DNA from: Nocardia brevicatena NBRC 12119
GTDB taxonomy: Bacteria; Actinomycetota; Actinomycetes; Mycobacteriales; Mycobacteriaceae
Length of the DNA stretch: 64,000 bases
Reading direction: 5' to 3'
Assembly: GCF_000308495.1 (NCBI RefSeq)
Contig: NZ_BAFU01000058.1
Span: forward strand, 1-64,000
A model generated the notes under the pieces. It was not told the DNA's origin and made no database searches. It saw nothing but the letters and a program-made list of their open reading frames with translations. This document shows, piece after piece, positions 27,752 through 36,351 of the stretch; position 1 is the stretch's first letter, and each line of letters starts with the position of its first letter. The position numbers were made by a program, and so were the translations under genes.

Positions 27752-29131
27752 ATGACGGCCAAGGCCCCGGAACCACGCGAGGGAGCGGCCGGGAAGGAGG
27801 CCGTGGCCCTGCGGCCGATCCCGGTCCAGCACTGCGACGACCGCGGCTTGCCCGTGATCGGGCAAGTCCTGGAGTACGCCAAGGATCCGGTCGAGCTCTG
27901 TCGCCGCCACTGGGAGCGCTACGGCCCGGTCGCTCCGTTCCGCGCGCTCGGCAAGACCGCGGTGATGCTGCTCGGCCCCGACGCCTGCGGGGAGGCCCTG
28001 CAGAACAAGGACAAGGCGTTCGCCAACGAGCCGGCGTGGTCCCAGCTCGTCGGCCCGTTCTTCAATCGTGGCCTCATGCTTCTCGACTTCGAGGAGCACA
28101 AAGCGCACCGGCGGATCATGCAGGAGGCATTCACCCGCCGGCGACTCGAGACATACACCCGCCGTCTTCACCCCGCCATCGAGCAGGGAGTGACGAGCTG
28201 GGAGGAGGGCAAGGAGTTCCCGTCATACTGGAAGCTCAAGCAGCTCACCCTCGATATCGCCGCGGACCTGTTCATGGGCGGAGCGCAGGACACCGACCAG
28301 GCCGAAATGGACCGGATCCACAAGGCGTTCATCGCCTGCGTCCAGGCCGCGGCCGGTATAGTCCGCGCCAATGTGCCGTTCAGCCGGTGGGGCAGGGCTT
28401 ATCGCGGCCGCAAAGTGCTCGAAGACTTCCTCCGCCACTACCTGCCCGCCAAACGCGCTCGGCAAACCGACGATATCTTCTCGGTGCTCTGCCACGTCGA
28501 GAACGAGGACGGTGAGCGGTTCGCCGATGACGACGTGGTGAACCACATGATCTTCCTGATGATGGCGGCGCACGACACCTCGACCATCACCACCTCCACG
28601 ATCCTGCAGTACCTCGGGCAGCACCCGGACTGGCAGGAGCGCTGCCGCGCCGAGGCGCTCGCGCTCGGCCCCACACCGTCGATGGCCGAGCTGGAGAGCC
28701 TGGTCTCGATCGACCTGGTGATGCGCGAGGCGCTGCGGCTGCGGGCCCCGGTCCCGGTCCTGGTCCGGTACACGGTCGAGGACACCGTGGTCCAAGGCGT
28801 CCGCATCCCCGCCGACACCGACGTCATACTCGGCATCCAGTTCACCCACCTCATGGAGGACTACTGGACCGACCCGATGGTCTTCGACCCCGACCGGTTC
28901 GGCCCCGAACGCCGGGAGGACAAATCACATCGGTTCGCCTGGGTGCCATTCGGCGGCGGTGTGCACAAGTGCATCGGGATGCACTTCGGCGGCCTCGAGG
29001 TCAAGGCGATCATGCACAGTCTGCTGCGCCGATACCACTGGACCGTCGACCCCGACTACGTGCCGCCGATGGACTACCACTCCCTCCCGTTCCCCAAGGA
29101 CGGCCTGCCGATCACCTTGATCGGAAACTGA
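27752..29131 (+). CDS. Cytochrome P450, CYP136-like
   Basis: The 459-aa P450 is complete: AAHDTST in the I-helix gives the oxygen-activating acid/alcohol pair, EALRLR is the ExxR motif, and FGGGVHKCIGMHFGG is the heme loop with the thiolate Cys. The VHKCIG loop and the divergent TetR resemble the mycobacterial CYP136 family and the broader CYP51/CYP120 group, suggesting a sterol-like or lipid substrate. That is inference; CYP136 function is unsettled. ATG 27752 follows GAGGTG by 5 bases. No ferredoxin or reductase is adjacent. A 19-bp tandem repeat begins at its stop codon. Confidence 0.92.
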   Translation: MTAKAPEPREGAAGKEAVALRPIPVQHCDDRGLPVIGQVLEYAKDPVELCRRHWERYGPVAPFRALGKTAVMLLGPDACGEALQNKDKAFANEPAWSQLVGPFFNRGLMLLDFEEHKAHRRIMQEAFTRRRLETYTRRLHPAIEQGVTSWEEGKEFPSYWKLKQLTLDIAADLFMGGAQDTDQAEMDRIHKAFIACVQAAAGIVRANVPFSRWGRAYRGRKVLEDFLRHYLPAKRARQTDDIFSVLCHVENEDGERFADDDVVNHMIFLMMAAHDTSTITTSTILQYLGQHPDWQERCRAEALALGPTPSMAELESLVSIDLVMREALRLRAPVPVLVRYTVEDTVVQGVRIPADTDVILGIQFTHLMEDYWTDPMVFDPDRFGPERREDKSHRFAWVPFGGGVHKCIGMHFGGLEVKAIMHSLLRRYHWTVDPDYVPPMDYHSLPFPKDGLPITLIGN

Positions 29132-29166
29132 GGAACGAGACCGCGACTGAGGAACGAGACCGCGAC
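29129..29166. repeat. 19-bp tandem repeat starting on the P450 stop codon
   Basis: TGAGGAACGAGACCGCGAC occupies 29129-29147 and 29148-29166 with no mismatch. The first TGA is the P450 stop. The TGAGGAACGAG core recalls short GAACGAG-type motifs scattered in actinobacterial intergenic DNA. Confidence 0.85.
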
Positions 29167-30317
29167 GAGCAGCAGCACCAGGTCGGCCGCGGGATCGGAT
29201 CGGTCGGCCGGTGTGCAGGCACGCCTGGGTGAGTGCACCGCGCATGTCGATGCCCAGGCGTTCGCCGACCGCACTCACTCCCACCATCACTGCCCCGTCG
29301 GAACCCGCCGAGAAAACAGGTGCCCGTCCCGGCACGGCTTCGAGGCGTACGCCCGCGATCCCCGCTGCGGCAGCGTCTCGCTCCGGGTGCGGCCAGGGCC
29401 ATCGCGGCAATGATCACCCCGACACCGCCCATCACCGAGCGATCATCGCAATGTCACAGCCACTGCCGCCGCTCGGGCCGAACGCGACGCACCTGTTCGG
29501 CATGTGCGGATTCGGCGGTGGCGACCTGCTCGAGGACTGGATCGACCGAGCCGACGCCGCCGGCACCGATGTCGCCGCATGGCGGCAGGCCGACACCGGC
29601 CGGGCGCCGCGCGTTGGCGCATACACCCGGTTCCCCCGATTACCGGACTGTTCCAGATCCGCGACACCACCAACCCAACCTCATCCGCATCGCGTCCTGG
29701 CGCGGCCACACCCGTATCAGCACCTTCGACCCCTCACCCACCGGGGTGCGCGATATCCGGGTCACCGGCACCGCCGACCACATCATCGACACGCTCGACC
29801 ACGCCCCCACCGCGACGCAACCGACCCGGCATCGTTCTCCCCGAGTGCCGGGTGCGGTCTTCGGCGATCCCGGTCGGGGATACGTACAGTCGGCGCCGCT
29901 GCCGCGATTCGTCCGCACACCTCAGGAAACGTCTCTGTAGTCGGGCGGTACGGGGCGTTTCCCGCGTGGTTGTCGCGGACACGATTCTGGTGGTGCATCG
30001 CGTGACCTGCGACAGACCAATCGGCTGGTTATGATGGCCGCGTCGTCGATCCCGCCTCATGCTTCCCGGACGGCGGCGAGTTCCTCCCCCATCAGCGAGC
30101 CTTCCCGGCACTCGCCGGCACCCGCGAATGGGTGCTCGACCCCTACACGCCGACAACCCCTACATGCTGACAAAGGGGACTCGTCCACCCCAGTGGTCCT
30201 GGCCGCGGCGGCCTCCAAATCCTCGCCGCAGAGTGTGGCCGGGGCCGCTCACGCTCGTGTTCCACTTCGGCGCGTGTCGGCTCGGTCCAGTTTGTCGAGA
30301 CAAGAGAGGAACCCGTT
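29167..30317. other. Decayed region with shifted protein-like fragments
   Basis: No intact gene is seen. On the plus strand, 29451-29640 encodes GPNATHLFGMCGFGGGDLLE in one frame, and 29670-29800 encodes QPNLIRIASWRGHTRISTFD and VRDIRVTGTADHIIDTLDHA in another. They read like one protein with a frameshift. Near 30050-30170 a short piece (GGEFLPHQRAFPALAGTREW) looks like the tail of another. None could be assigned to a family. A minus-strand signal-peptide-like frame near 29330-29430 is weaker still. Confidence 0.4.
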
Positions 30318-30818
30318 ATGGACTTCGCGCAACGCACCATCGACATGGCCCGCGACAACGTCACCAAAGGTGGGCGGCCCTTCGCAGCCGTCATCGTCAA
30401 GGACGGCGCGGTCGTGGCCGAAAGCGCGAACATCGTGGCTCAGACCAACGATCCCATCGCCCACGCGGAGATACTGGCCATCCGTGAGGCCTGCACCAAA
30501 CTCGGCTCCGAGGAGTTGATCGGCGCCACCATCTATATCCTTGCCCATCCGTGCCCGATGTGCTTAGGAGCGCTGTACTATTGCTCGCCCGACGAAGTCG
30601 TCTTCCTCGCCACTCGCGAGGCGTATGAGCCGTATTACGTCGACGACCGCAAGTACTTCCAGTTGAGCAGCTTCTATGACGAGTTCGCCAAGTCCTGGGA
30701 TCAGCGAGGCCTGCCCATGCGCTACGAACCCCACGACGCAGCAATCGACGTCTACCGCCTGTGGCAGGACCACAACGACGGCCACCGCCACGTCCCCGAA
30801 ACCACCACACCACAATGA
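30318..30818 (+). CDS. Nucleoside/guanine deaminase, cytidine-deaminase fold
   Basis: The 166-aa enzyme has the zinc site of the CDA superfamily: HAEILAIREA supplies the His ligand and catalytic Glu, and PCPMCLGALYY the two Cys ligands. The N-terminal GGRPFAAVIVKDGAVVAES and the C-terminal extension with EPYYVDD and RYEPHDAAIDVY fit bacterial guanine deaminase (GuaD) and related purine or triazine deaminases rather than TadA. It would convert guanine to xanthine in purine salvage if the assignment holds. ATG 30318 is preceded by GAGAGGAAC. The following amidohydrolase fragment could be a remnant of a co-transcribed catabolic gene. Confidence 0.87.
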   Translation: MDFAQRTIDMARDNVTKGGRPFAAVIVKDGAVVAESANIVAQTNDPIAHAEILAIREACTKLGSEELIGATIYILAHPCPMCLGALYYCSPDEVVFLATREAYEPYYVDDRKYFQLSSFYDEFAKSWDQRGLPMRYEPHDAAIDVYRLWQDHNDGHRHVPETTTPQ

Positions 30819-30852
30819 GAAGCCCCGGAACCAGGACTCGATGCGATGAGGT

Positions 30853-31245
30853 GTGAGTGCGACCGGCAGGCAGAGCTCGCGGCCGGGCCACAAACGCAGA
30901 AAGTTCCGCAAGTATCACGACCAGCTGCTCGATGGCGCCGAACGTGTGGCCACGAGCAAAGTCGAGGTTGCGTTCGGCACCGACGCCGGCATGTTCCCCC
31001 ACGCGGAGAACTGGAAGGAATTCCCGATGCTGGTCTCGACCGGCATCACTCCGCTGCGTGCACTGAAGGCGGCGACCAGCGTGGCGGCCGAACTGCTCGG
31101 CCTCGAGGAACTGGGTGTGGTCGACGAAGGCAAAATCGCCGACCTGATCGCCATGCCCGGCGACCCGTTCACCGATATAACCCTTACCGGCAAGGTCGAC
31201 TTCGTGATGAAGGGCGGCGTGATCTACAAACACACCAGGCCCTGA
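30853..31245 (+). pseudogene. C-terminal fragment of an Xaa-Pro dipeptidase/imidazolonepropionase-type amidohydrolase
   Basis: The frame carries VAFGTDAGMFPHAENWKEFP, in which GTDAG holds the metal-binding Asp of the amidohydrolase barrel, then ALKAATSVAAELLGLEELG and the terminal sandwich VDEGKIADLIAMPGDPF. This is the last quarter of a metal-dependent amidohydrolase of about 400 aa. The HxH motif, the bridging Lys and the middle His ligands are absent, and only 34 bases separate it from the deaminase. The first 30 residues of the frame do not look native. It is a 5'-deleted relic, not a functional enzyme. Confidence 0.8.
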
Positions 31246-31302
31246 ACGGTGGCCTGAATCGTTGTCCGCCGGCCGTGACATTCGGGGCGGTGTGAGCGAA
31301 GG

Positions 31303-32154
31303 TTATCGTCCGCCGAAGCCGGACATGGCGATGCCACGGACGAATGCCTTCTGCGCGATGGCGTAGACGACCAGCATCGGCAGTATGATCAGCGTTGATG
31401 CGGCCATCAGTACCGGCCATTTCGAGACGTACTGCCCTTGCATCCAGACCAGGCCGAGGGTGACGGTGGAAATATCTTTGCGTTGAATCATCACCAATGG
31501 CCACAGGAAATCGTTCCACACATTGACCCACGTGAGGACGGCCAGCACCATGACGGCCGGCCTGGCGTGGGGTAGCAGTATTCGCCGGTAGATCTGCCAG
31601 GGTGAGCAGCCGTCGAGTATGGCGGCTTCCTCGAGCTCGGCGGGGAGTGTGCGGAAGAACTGCCGCATCATATAGGTGCCGAAAGCGCTGCCGAACAGCC
31701 CGGGCACAATCAGCGCCCACGGTGTGTCCGTCCAGCCGAAGACGCGCATGAGAATGAACTGTGGAACGACGGTCACGGTCAGCGGCACCATGAGCGTGGC
31801 CAGGTAGGCCACGAACAGGACGTCGCGACCGGTGAATGGGAGTCGGGCGAATGCGTATCCGGCCAGCGAGCAGAAGAACACCTGGCCGGCCGTAATGCAT
31901 CCGGCATACAGAAGCGTGTTGGCGAACATCCGCCCGAACGGCATCAGCTGAAACACCGTGGTGTAATTCGACCATTGCGGCCGGGGCGGAATCAGAGTCG
32001 GTGAAGTGACTTCCGATTCCTTCTTCAGAGAGCCCGACAGCGCCCACAGAATCGGGAACAGGGCGCACCATGCCATGGCGATCAGCGCGGCGTAGAGTGC
32101 GCCGGCGCGAACGAGACCGCGCTTTCTCCATCGCCAACCCGACACCGACATCAT
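31303..32154 (-). CDS. Carbohydrate ABC transporter permease, MalG/CUT1 type
   Basis: The protein has about 283 aa and six predicted helices. It has the cytoplasmic EAA loop EEAAILDGCSPWQIYRRILLP that docks to the ATPase, and the C-terminal AFVRGIAMSGFGG end typical of MalG-like permeases. It forms the membrane pore with the upstream MalF-like partner. The stop of that gene overlaps this start (ATGATG at 32149-32154), with GGAGGG just ahead, so expression is coupled. The sugar imported cannot be read from the permeases. No ATP-binding gene follows, as in actinobacterial systems that share a MsiK-type ATPase. Confidence 0.93.
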   Translation of the reverse strand: MMSVSGWRWRKRGLVRAGALYAALIAMAWCALFPILWALSGSLKKESEVTSPTLIPPRPQWSNYTTVFQLMPFGRMFANTLLYAGCITAGQVFFCSLAGYAFARLPFTGRDVLFVAYLATLMVPLTVTVVPQFILMRVFGWTDTPWALIVPGLFGSAFGTYMMRQFFRTLPAELEEAAILDGCSPWQIYRRILLPHARPAVMVLAVLTWVNVWNDFLWPLVMIQRKDISTVTLGLVWMQGQYVSKWPVLMAASTLIILPMLVVYAIAQKAFVRGIAMSGFGGR

Positions 32155-33104
32155 CCCTCCGGGGAATTCTTGCGCGTGAACCGCAGTTGCGCGACGGTCA
32201 GGGCCAGCAGGATCACGAAGATCACCCAGGCGATGGCGGACGCGTAGCCGACATCACCGAACGCGAAGGCGTTCTGGAAGATCATGATGCCGAAGACGTA
32301 TGTTCCCGTCTCGGGGCCGCCGTGGCCCCCGGTGAGGACATAGACCTGGTCGAACGCCTGGACCGAGTTGATGACGGAGACAACGAGGACGAATGACAGG
32401 GCACCCCGGATCAACGGCAGGGTAATCGAGAAGAAGCGCTGTATCTCCCCGGCCCCGTCGATCTTCGCCGCTTCGTAAAGACTTTCCGGCACACCTTGCA
32501 TGGCGGCGAGCAGGACGACGGTGGCAAACGGAACGCTTCTCCAGATACTGACGACGCACAGCGAAACCATTGCCCACCTCGGGTCGACCAGCCAGGGGAC
32601 GGGGCCGATGCCGAGCCAACCGATCATAATGTTGAGCAGCCCGTTGTTGGTGTCGAATACGAATCGCCAGACCACGGCCATCACCACGCTCGATACCGCC
32701 AACGGCAGGAACAGCACGGTCCGGAAGATACCGATCCCCCTGATTCTCCGGTTCAGTGTCGCGGCGATCGCGAGGCCGATCACCACGGTCGGTATCAGGG
32801 TTCCCACGGTGAAGACGACGGTGTTGCGCAACGCGATGAGGAAAAGGGGATCCCCGGTGAGCAGCCGGCGGAAGTTTTCCAGTCCGGCGAAACGCAACGG
32901 GCCGAACATGTCCCACCGCTGGAAGCTCAGATACAGCGAAAACCCCAGTGGAAACACCATGAACAATGCCACCGCGAGCAGGTTCGGTGCGACGAAAACT
33001 CGCGCGGCTCCGGCTTGCCGCTTCGCGAGCGCGGTCCGGTTCCGAGAACCGGCGGATTCCGGTACGACGGGTTTCTCGAGGGCGGGTTCTCCGGTGACGG
33101 TCAT
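32151..33104 (-). CDS. Carbohydrate ABC transporter permease, MalF/CUT1 type
   Basis: The 317-aa protein has a cytoplasmic N-terminus (to about residue 40), six helices and the EAA motif YEAAKIDGAGEIQRFFSITLP. The segment FAGLENFRRLL after the first helix is the usual MalF/UgpA periplasmic block. It pairs with the MalG-like permease. ATG 33104 overlaps the stop of the binding-protein gene by ATGA, which indicates translational coupling. A GTG three codons upstream is possible but less likely. The operon order is binding protein, MalF, MalG. Confidence 0.93.
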   Translation of the reverse strand: MTVTGEPALEKPVVPESAGSRNRTALAKRQAGAARVFVAPNLLAVALFMVFPLGFSLYLSFQRWDMFGPLRFAGLENFRRLLTGDPLFLIALRNTVVFTVGTLIPTVVIGLAIAATLNRRIRGIGIFRTVLFLPLAVSSVVMAVVWRFVFDTNNGLLNIMIGWLGIGPVPWLVDPRWAMVSLCVVSIWRSVPFATVVLLAAMQGVPESLYEAAKIDGAGEIQRFFSITLPLIRGALSFVLVVSVINSVQAFDQVYVLTGGHGGPETGTYVFGIMIFQNAFAFGDVGYASAIAWVIFVILLALTVAQLRFTRKNSPEG

Positions 33105-34408
33105 TGATTGCACAGCACCTCATCCGTGTCGTGAGAGAGTCTGTTCTCGAGCGATGCCGCCGATGTGGCGCCCCGGAGGACCGGGCCGAAGTAGCGGTCC
33201 ATCAGGGCATCGATCCGGGGCCACGCGGGCGTGACCGGGAGCGGACCCGAGTATGCCGGTCCCTCGGTGAGGATCTCGAGATTTTCCATCTTCGGGTGCG
33301 CTGCGGCGAATCCGCCCGAGTTCACCGCCGACTTCAGGACCGGGACGAAAAGGCCGGATTCGGCGATGACGGCCTGCCCGGCCGGTCCGGTGGCGAACTT
33401 CACGAACTCCCAGGCCTGTTCTTTGCGCGGGCTGTCGGCCGCGATGGCAAGGCCGGTTGTGCCGATGTTCGAACGCGCCCCATGGCCTTTCGGCCCGGCG
33501 GGCAGCGCCGTGACATCGAAGTCGAGGTCATCGGCGTCGGAGAATGTTCTGTACCGCCAGTGTCCGCCCATGGCGAGCGCCGCCTTGCCTTGCGAGAACA
33601 GTTCCATCGTCGAGATCGACTGCTGGTCGGTCGGGGTCGGCGACACGCGGTACCTGTTGGCCAGATCCGCGTAGAACTGAACCCCCTCGATAAACGCGGC
33701 GTCGGCGAAATTGCAATGGGTCGGACGGGTTCGCGGGCTCGTCCATTCGACGCCGTTGTTCATACCGAACAACCCGGCCGAATAGTACGGCACCCACGTA
33801 TCGACGAGTCCCCATTGTGTCACCGCGCCCGCTCGGTCACGTTTGGTCAGTGTTCTGGTCACCTCGAGGAATTCAGCGAAACTCCACGCGGCGTCCCATC
33901 GCCCGGGTGGTTTCGGTCCGACTTCGGTGAAGAGCTTCTTGTTGTAGAAGAGAAAGTTTCCCGACCACTGTTCGGGGAGAGCGTATTGCCTTCCGTCGAG
34001 GGTGAATGTGTCGTAGAGCGCCGCGATGCTCTCGGCTTTCAGTTCACCGGCGAAGGCCGAGTCCCTGTCGAGCATCGTGTTCAGATCGAGCAGCACCCCC
34101 CGGTCGGCCAAACAGGCATAGGTCTGCTCCCAGGCCATCAGCACATCCGGGCACTTGCCTCCCGCGCAGAAGGTCAGCATCTGCTGCACCGGATCCGGTC
34201 CCGCCAACACCGCGCGGACCTTGATGTCCGGATGTCTGCGGGTGAACTCGTCGATGACCCGCGCACGCCCCTCGGTCTCATCCGGATTGGCCTGGAAGAA
34301 GAATGTCAACGCATCATCGGCGTTACCGCACCCACTCGGCGCCGATGCCATGAGGGATGCACCGGCCATACCCACACTGCACAGGAATGTACGTCGCCCG
34401 AATTTCAT
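33101..34408 (-). CDS. Sugar ABC transporter substrate-binding lipoprotein
   Basis: The 435-aa protein belongs to the extracellular solute-binding family 1. The N-terminus MKFGRRTFLCSVGMAGASLM resembles a twin-arginine-like or lipoprotein signal, and APSGC provides a lipidation Cys near residue 27 (the -3 Pro is unusual). The mature protein has ALTFFFQANPDETEG, YALPEQWSGNFLFYNKKLF and the TWVPYYSAGLFGMNNG binding-site region typical of CUT1 receptors. It would capture a sugar or oligosaccharide outside the membrane. It is first in a three-gene operon with both permeases. No regulator is adjacent. Confidence 0.93.
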   Translation of the reverse strand: MKFGRRTFLCSVGMAGASLMASAPSGCGNADDALTFFFQANPDETEGRARVIDEFTRRHPDIKVRAVLAGPDPVQQMLTFCAGGKCPDVLMAWEQTYACLADRGVLLDLNTMLDRDSAFAGELKAESIAALYDTFTLDGRQYALPEQWSGNFLFYNKKLFTEVGPKPPGRWDAAWSFAEFLEVTRTLTKRDRAGAVTQWGLVDTWVPYYSAGLFGMNNGVEWTSPRTRPTHCNFADAAFIEGVQFYADLANRYRVSPTPTDQQSISTMELFSQGKAALAMGGHWRYRTFSDADDLDFDVTALPAGPKGHGARSNIGTTGLAIAADSPRKEQAWEFVKFATGPAGQAVIAESGLFVPVLKSAVNSGGFAAAHPKMENLEILTEGPAYSGPLPVTPAWPRIDALMDRYFGPVLRGATSAASLENRLSHDTDEVLCNQ

Positions 34409-34629
34409 GGTGATCCGAATTCCGTGTGTGACGGTATTGGTGGTCGAGTAGAAGAACGCACTATCCGGATTCGGATGAGCCGACGCCGGGCAGCCACATC
34501 ACCAACTGATACAAAAGCATCGAAGTCTCCCGTATCGGCTCTCGAGGTTCGTCGGCACAACATTCGGGACAGTCGAGGAAACTCTACCGAGTCGTCGCGC
34601 CATCTCGGCTTCGCACCGCATCGGGTCGG

Positions 34630-35201
34630 CTACCGACGTCCGTTTCGGTGGTCCCACTCACGAGCCGCTACAGGAGCCTCGGTACCGATGCCGTTACCCA
34701 CCCAGGCGAAGCCGATATGGCTCAGCACGTGCTTGTCGAGCAGGTTGCGAGTGTCCACGACCACGGCCCGGCCGGCGTCGGTTCCGAGCCTCACCCAGTC
34801 GAGCGCACGGAACTCGGGCCACTCGGTGAGGATCACGATCGCGGCCGCGTCCCTCGCGACCGCATACGGGTCGTCGACCACCCGAATCGGGTCGAGGCCC
34901 GGCGTGCTCCCGGGGACGCACGGGTCGTAGGCGGTGACCGTGGCGCCGTGGTAACAGAGTTGCCGCGCGACCGCGACGGCGGGGGAATCGCGCAGGTCGC
35001 CGGTGCCGGCCTTGAACGTGAGGCCGAGCACGCCGATCCCGAGGCCCGCCAGGGAGCCGTCGACCGAACCGGTGACCGCGCGACGGATCTTGCGCAGCAT
35101 CATGGCATGCTGGCGGTCACGTGGTGTCCCAGGTGGGCCAGGCAAGCAGCACTGGTGAGTCCCACGTATCCGGCACCGATCACACCGACACGACTACCCA
35201 T
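34630..35201 (-). pseudogene. ugd: UDP-glucose 6-dehydrogenase with a large internal deletion
   Basis: ATG 35201 begins GSRVGVIGAGYVGLTSAACL, the NAD-binding start of UDP-glucose/GDP-mannose dehydrogenases, and runs 31 codons to a TGA. The sequence then continues in another frame directly into the C-terminal domain: AGLGIGVLGLTFKAGTGDLR and DSPAVAVARQLCYHGATVTA. The whole middle, with the rest of the NAD domain, the linker helix and the catalytic Cys, is missing. The intact enzyme makes UDP-glucuronate, the substrate of the UDP-xylose synthase-like gene at 39132-40095, which is also broken. ATG 35201 overlaps the end of the GT9 gene, so the operon structure persists. Confidence 0.9.
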
Positions 35202-36144
35202 GGTGACCTCGCTTTCCGATCACTTCGACCGCGGCGGTGAGCACGCGCTCGGTTCGCACCTCGAGCAGCCCTGGGTCCGGACGGTCCGCATGCGGATCGC
35301 CGACCTTCCCGGCCCACAGCACGACATGGTGTTTCGCAGTGGCCGGCGGCCCCCACACGCGAGGAGGCGTGGGACCGAACAGCAATACCGACGGCGTGCC
35401 GAAGGCCGTCGCGAGATGTCCTACGCCGGTGTCGCCGCATACGACCAGTGCCGCGTCGGCCACCAGTGCGGCAAGTTCCACCAGACCGATGCGTCCCGCG
35501 TACACCGCCGAGGACGGCAGCCCGGCTCGGGCGGCGACCGCGTTCGCCAGTGATATCTCCGAGTGCGAACCGGTGATCACCACCCGCCGGCCGTCGGCAC
35601 CCAGTTCCCGCGCCACTCGCGCGAAACGTTCGAACGGCCAGCGCCGTGCGGGATAGGCCGCGCCGGGGTGGATGACAATCGCGTTCGACTCCGGGACAGG
35701 CCCTGGCGGAGCGGGCAGCAGGAGCGCCGTTCGATCGGTTGCGATCCCTCCGTACTCCAGCAGCCGGCACCAGCGATCTACCTCGTGCACATCTTCACGC
35801 CAGTCGAGGCCGGGTTGGTCGGGGAAAGCCGAATGGCGGTGGGTCAGCAGCGTACCCGGGCTCGACGCCAGCAGATCACGGATACTTTCCGGCCCCGTGC
35901 CGTGCAGGTTGACCGCCAGCCTCGGCGACTCGCCCAACCATCGGAGCGCACCGAGCCCCGGGGTCGGTAGCAGCTCGTCGACCGCGTCGATGAGGTCCAC
36001 GAGCTCGCCGAGCGATTCCGGCGCGGCGAGCACCACACGGTCGTCCGGGCATGCGCTCTTCAGCGCACGCAACGCGGGTACCGCGGTGAGCAGGTCGCCG
36101 AGCCCCAACGCGCGGAGCACGAGAACCGAGCCGCTCAGGGCCAC
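35194..36144 (-). CDS. Glycosyltransferase family 9 (heptosyltransferase-like)
   Basis: The 316-aa GT-B enzyme has VLVLRALGLGDLLTAVPALR at the N-terminus, AIVIHPGAAYPARRWPFERF at the start of the second Rossmann domain and CGDTGVGHLATAFGTPSVLL with LFGPTPP near the end. These are the conserved blocks of the ADP-heptose:LPS heptosyltransferase family. In Gram-positive actinobacteria such proteins occur in clusters for heptose-containing or carbamoylated surface glycans. GTG 36144 is chosen for GGGAGAGGA 4 bases upstream; a TTG at 36165 has none. It sits in a minus-strand run with GT2, carbamoyltransferase and epimerase genes, several of which are broken. Confidence 0.88.
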   Translation of the reverse strand: MALSGSVLVLRALGLGDLLTAVPALRALKSACPDDRVVLAAPESLGELVDLIDAVDELLPTPGLGALRWLGESPRLAVNLHGTGPESIRDLLASSPGTLLTHRHSAFPDQPGLDWREDVHEVDRWCRLLEYGGIATDRTALLLPAPPGPVPESNAIVIHPGAAYPARRWPFERFARVARELGADGRRVVITGSHSEISLANAVAARAGLPSSAVYAGRIGLVELAALVADAALVVCGDTGVGHLATAFGTPSVLLFGPTPPRVWGPPATAKHHVVLWAGKVGDPHADRPDPGLLEVRTERVLTAAVEVIGKRGHHG

Positions 36145-36281
36145 GAGTCCTCTCCCGGTCCGCAACCGATAAGCGCCCGGACCGTTGCCGGTACCCGGAC
36201 CGAGGGACCGCGGGCATCGACCCCCGCCGCACCGAATCCCGAAGCACCACCGGTGAGCGAGGTATTGGCGAGTATTCGCAT
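36135..36281 (-). CDS. Small ORF overlapping the GT9 start, unknown
   Basis: ATG 36281, with GAAGGG 5 bases upstream, opens a 48-codon frame starting MRILANTSLTGGASGFGAAG and ending GCGPGEDSWP. Its stop overlaps the GT9 start region by 10 bases, a coupling pattern. It could be a short leader, a decayed gene head or chance. No family was recognised. Confidence 0.3.
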   Translation of the reverse strand: MRILANTSLTGGASGFGAAGVDARGPSVRVPATVRALIGCGPGEDSWP

Positions 36282-36351
36282 CGCATCCCTTCGTTCTCGT
36301 GTCGGGCGGCGGAGACCAGGTGTGATGTCGAATAACCGCAACCCACGGGGA

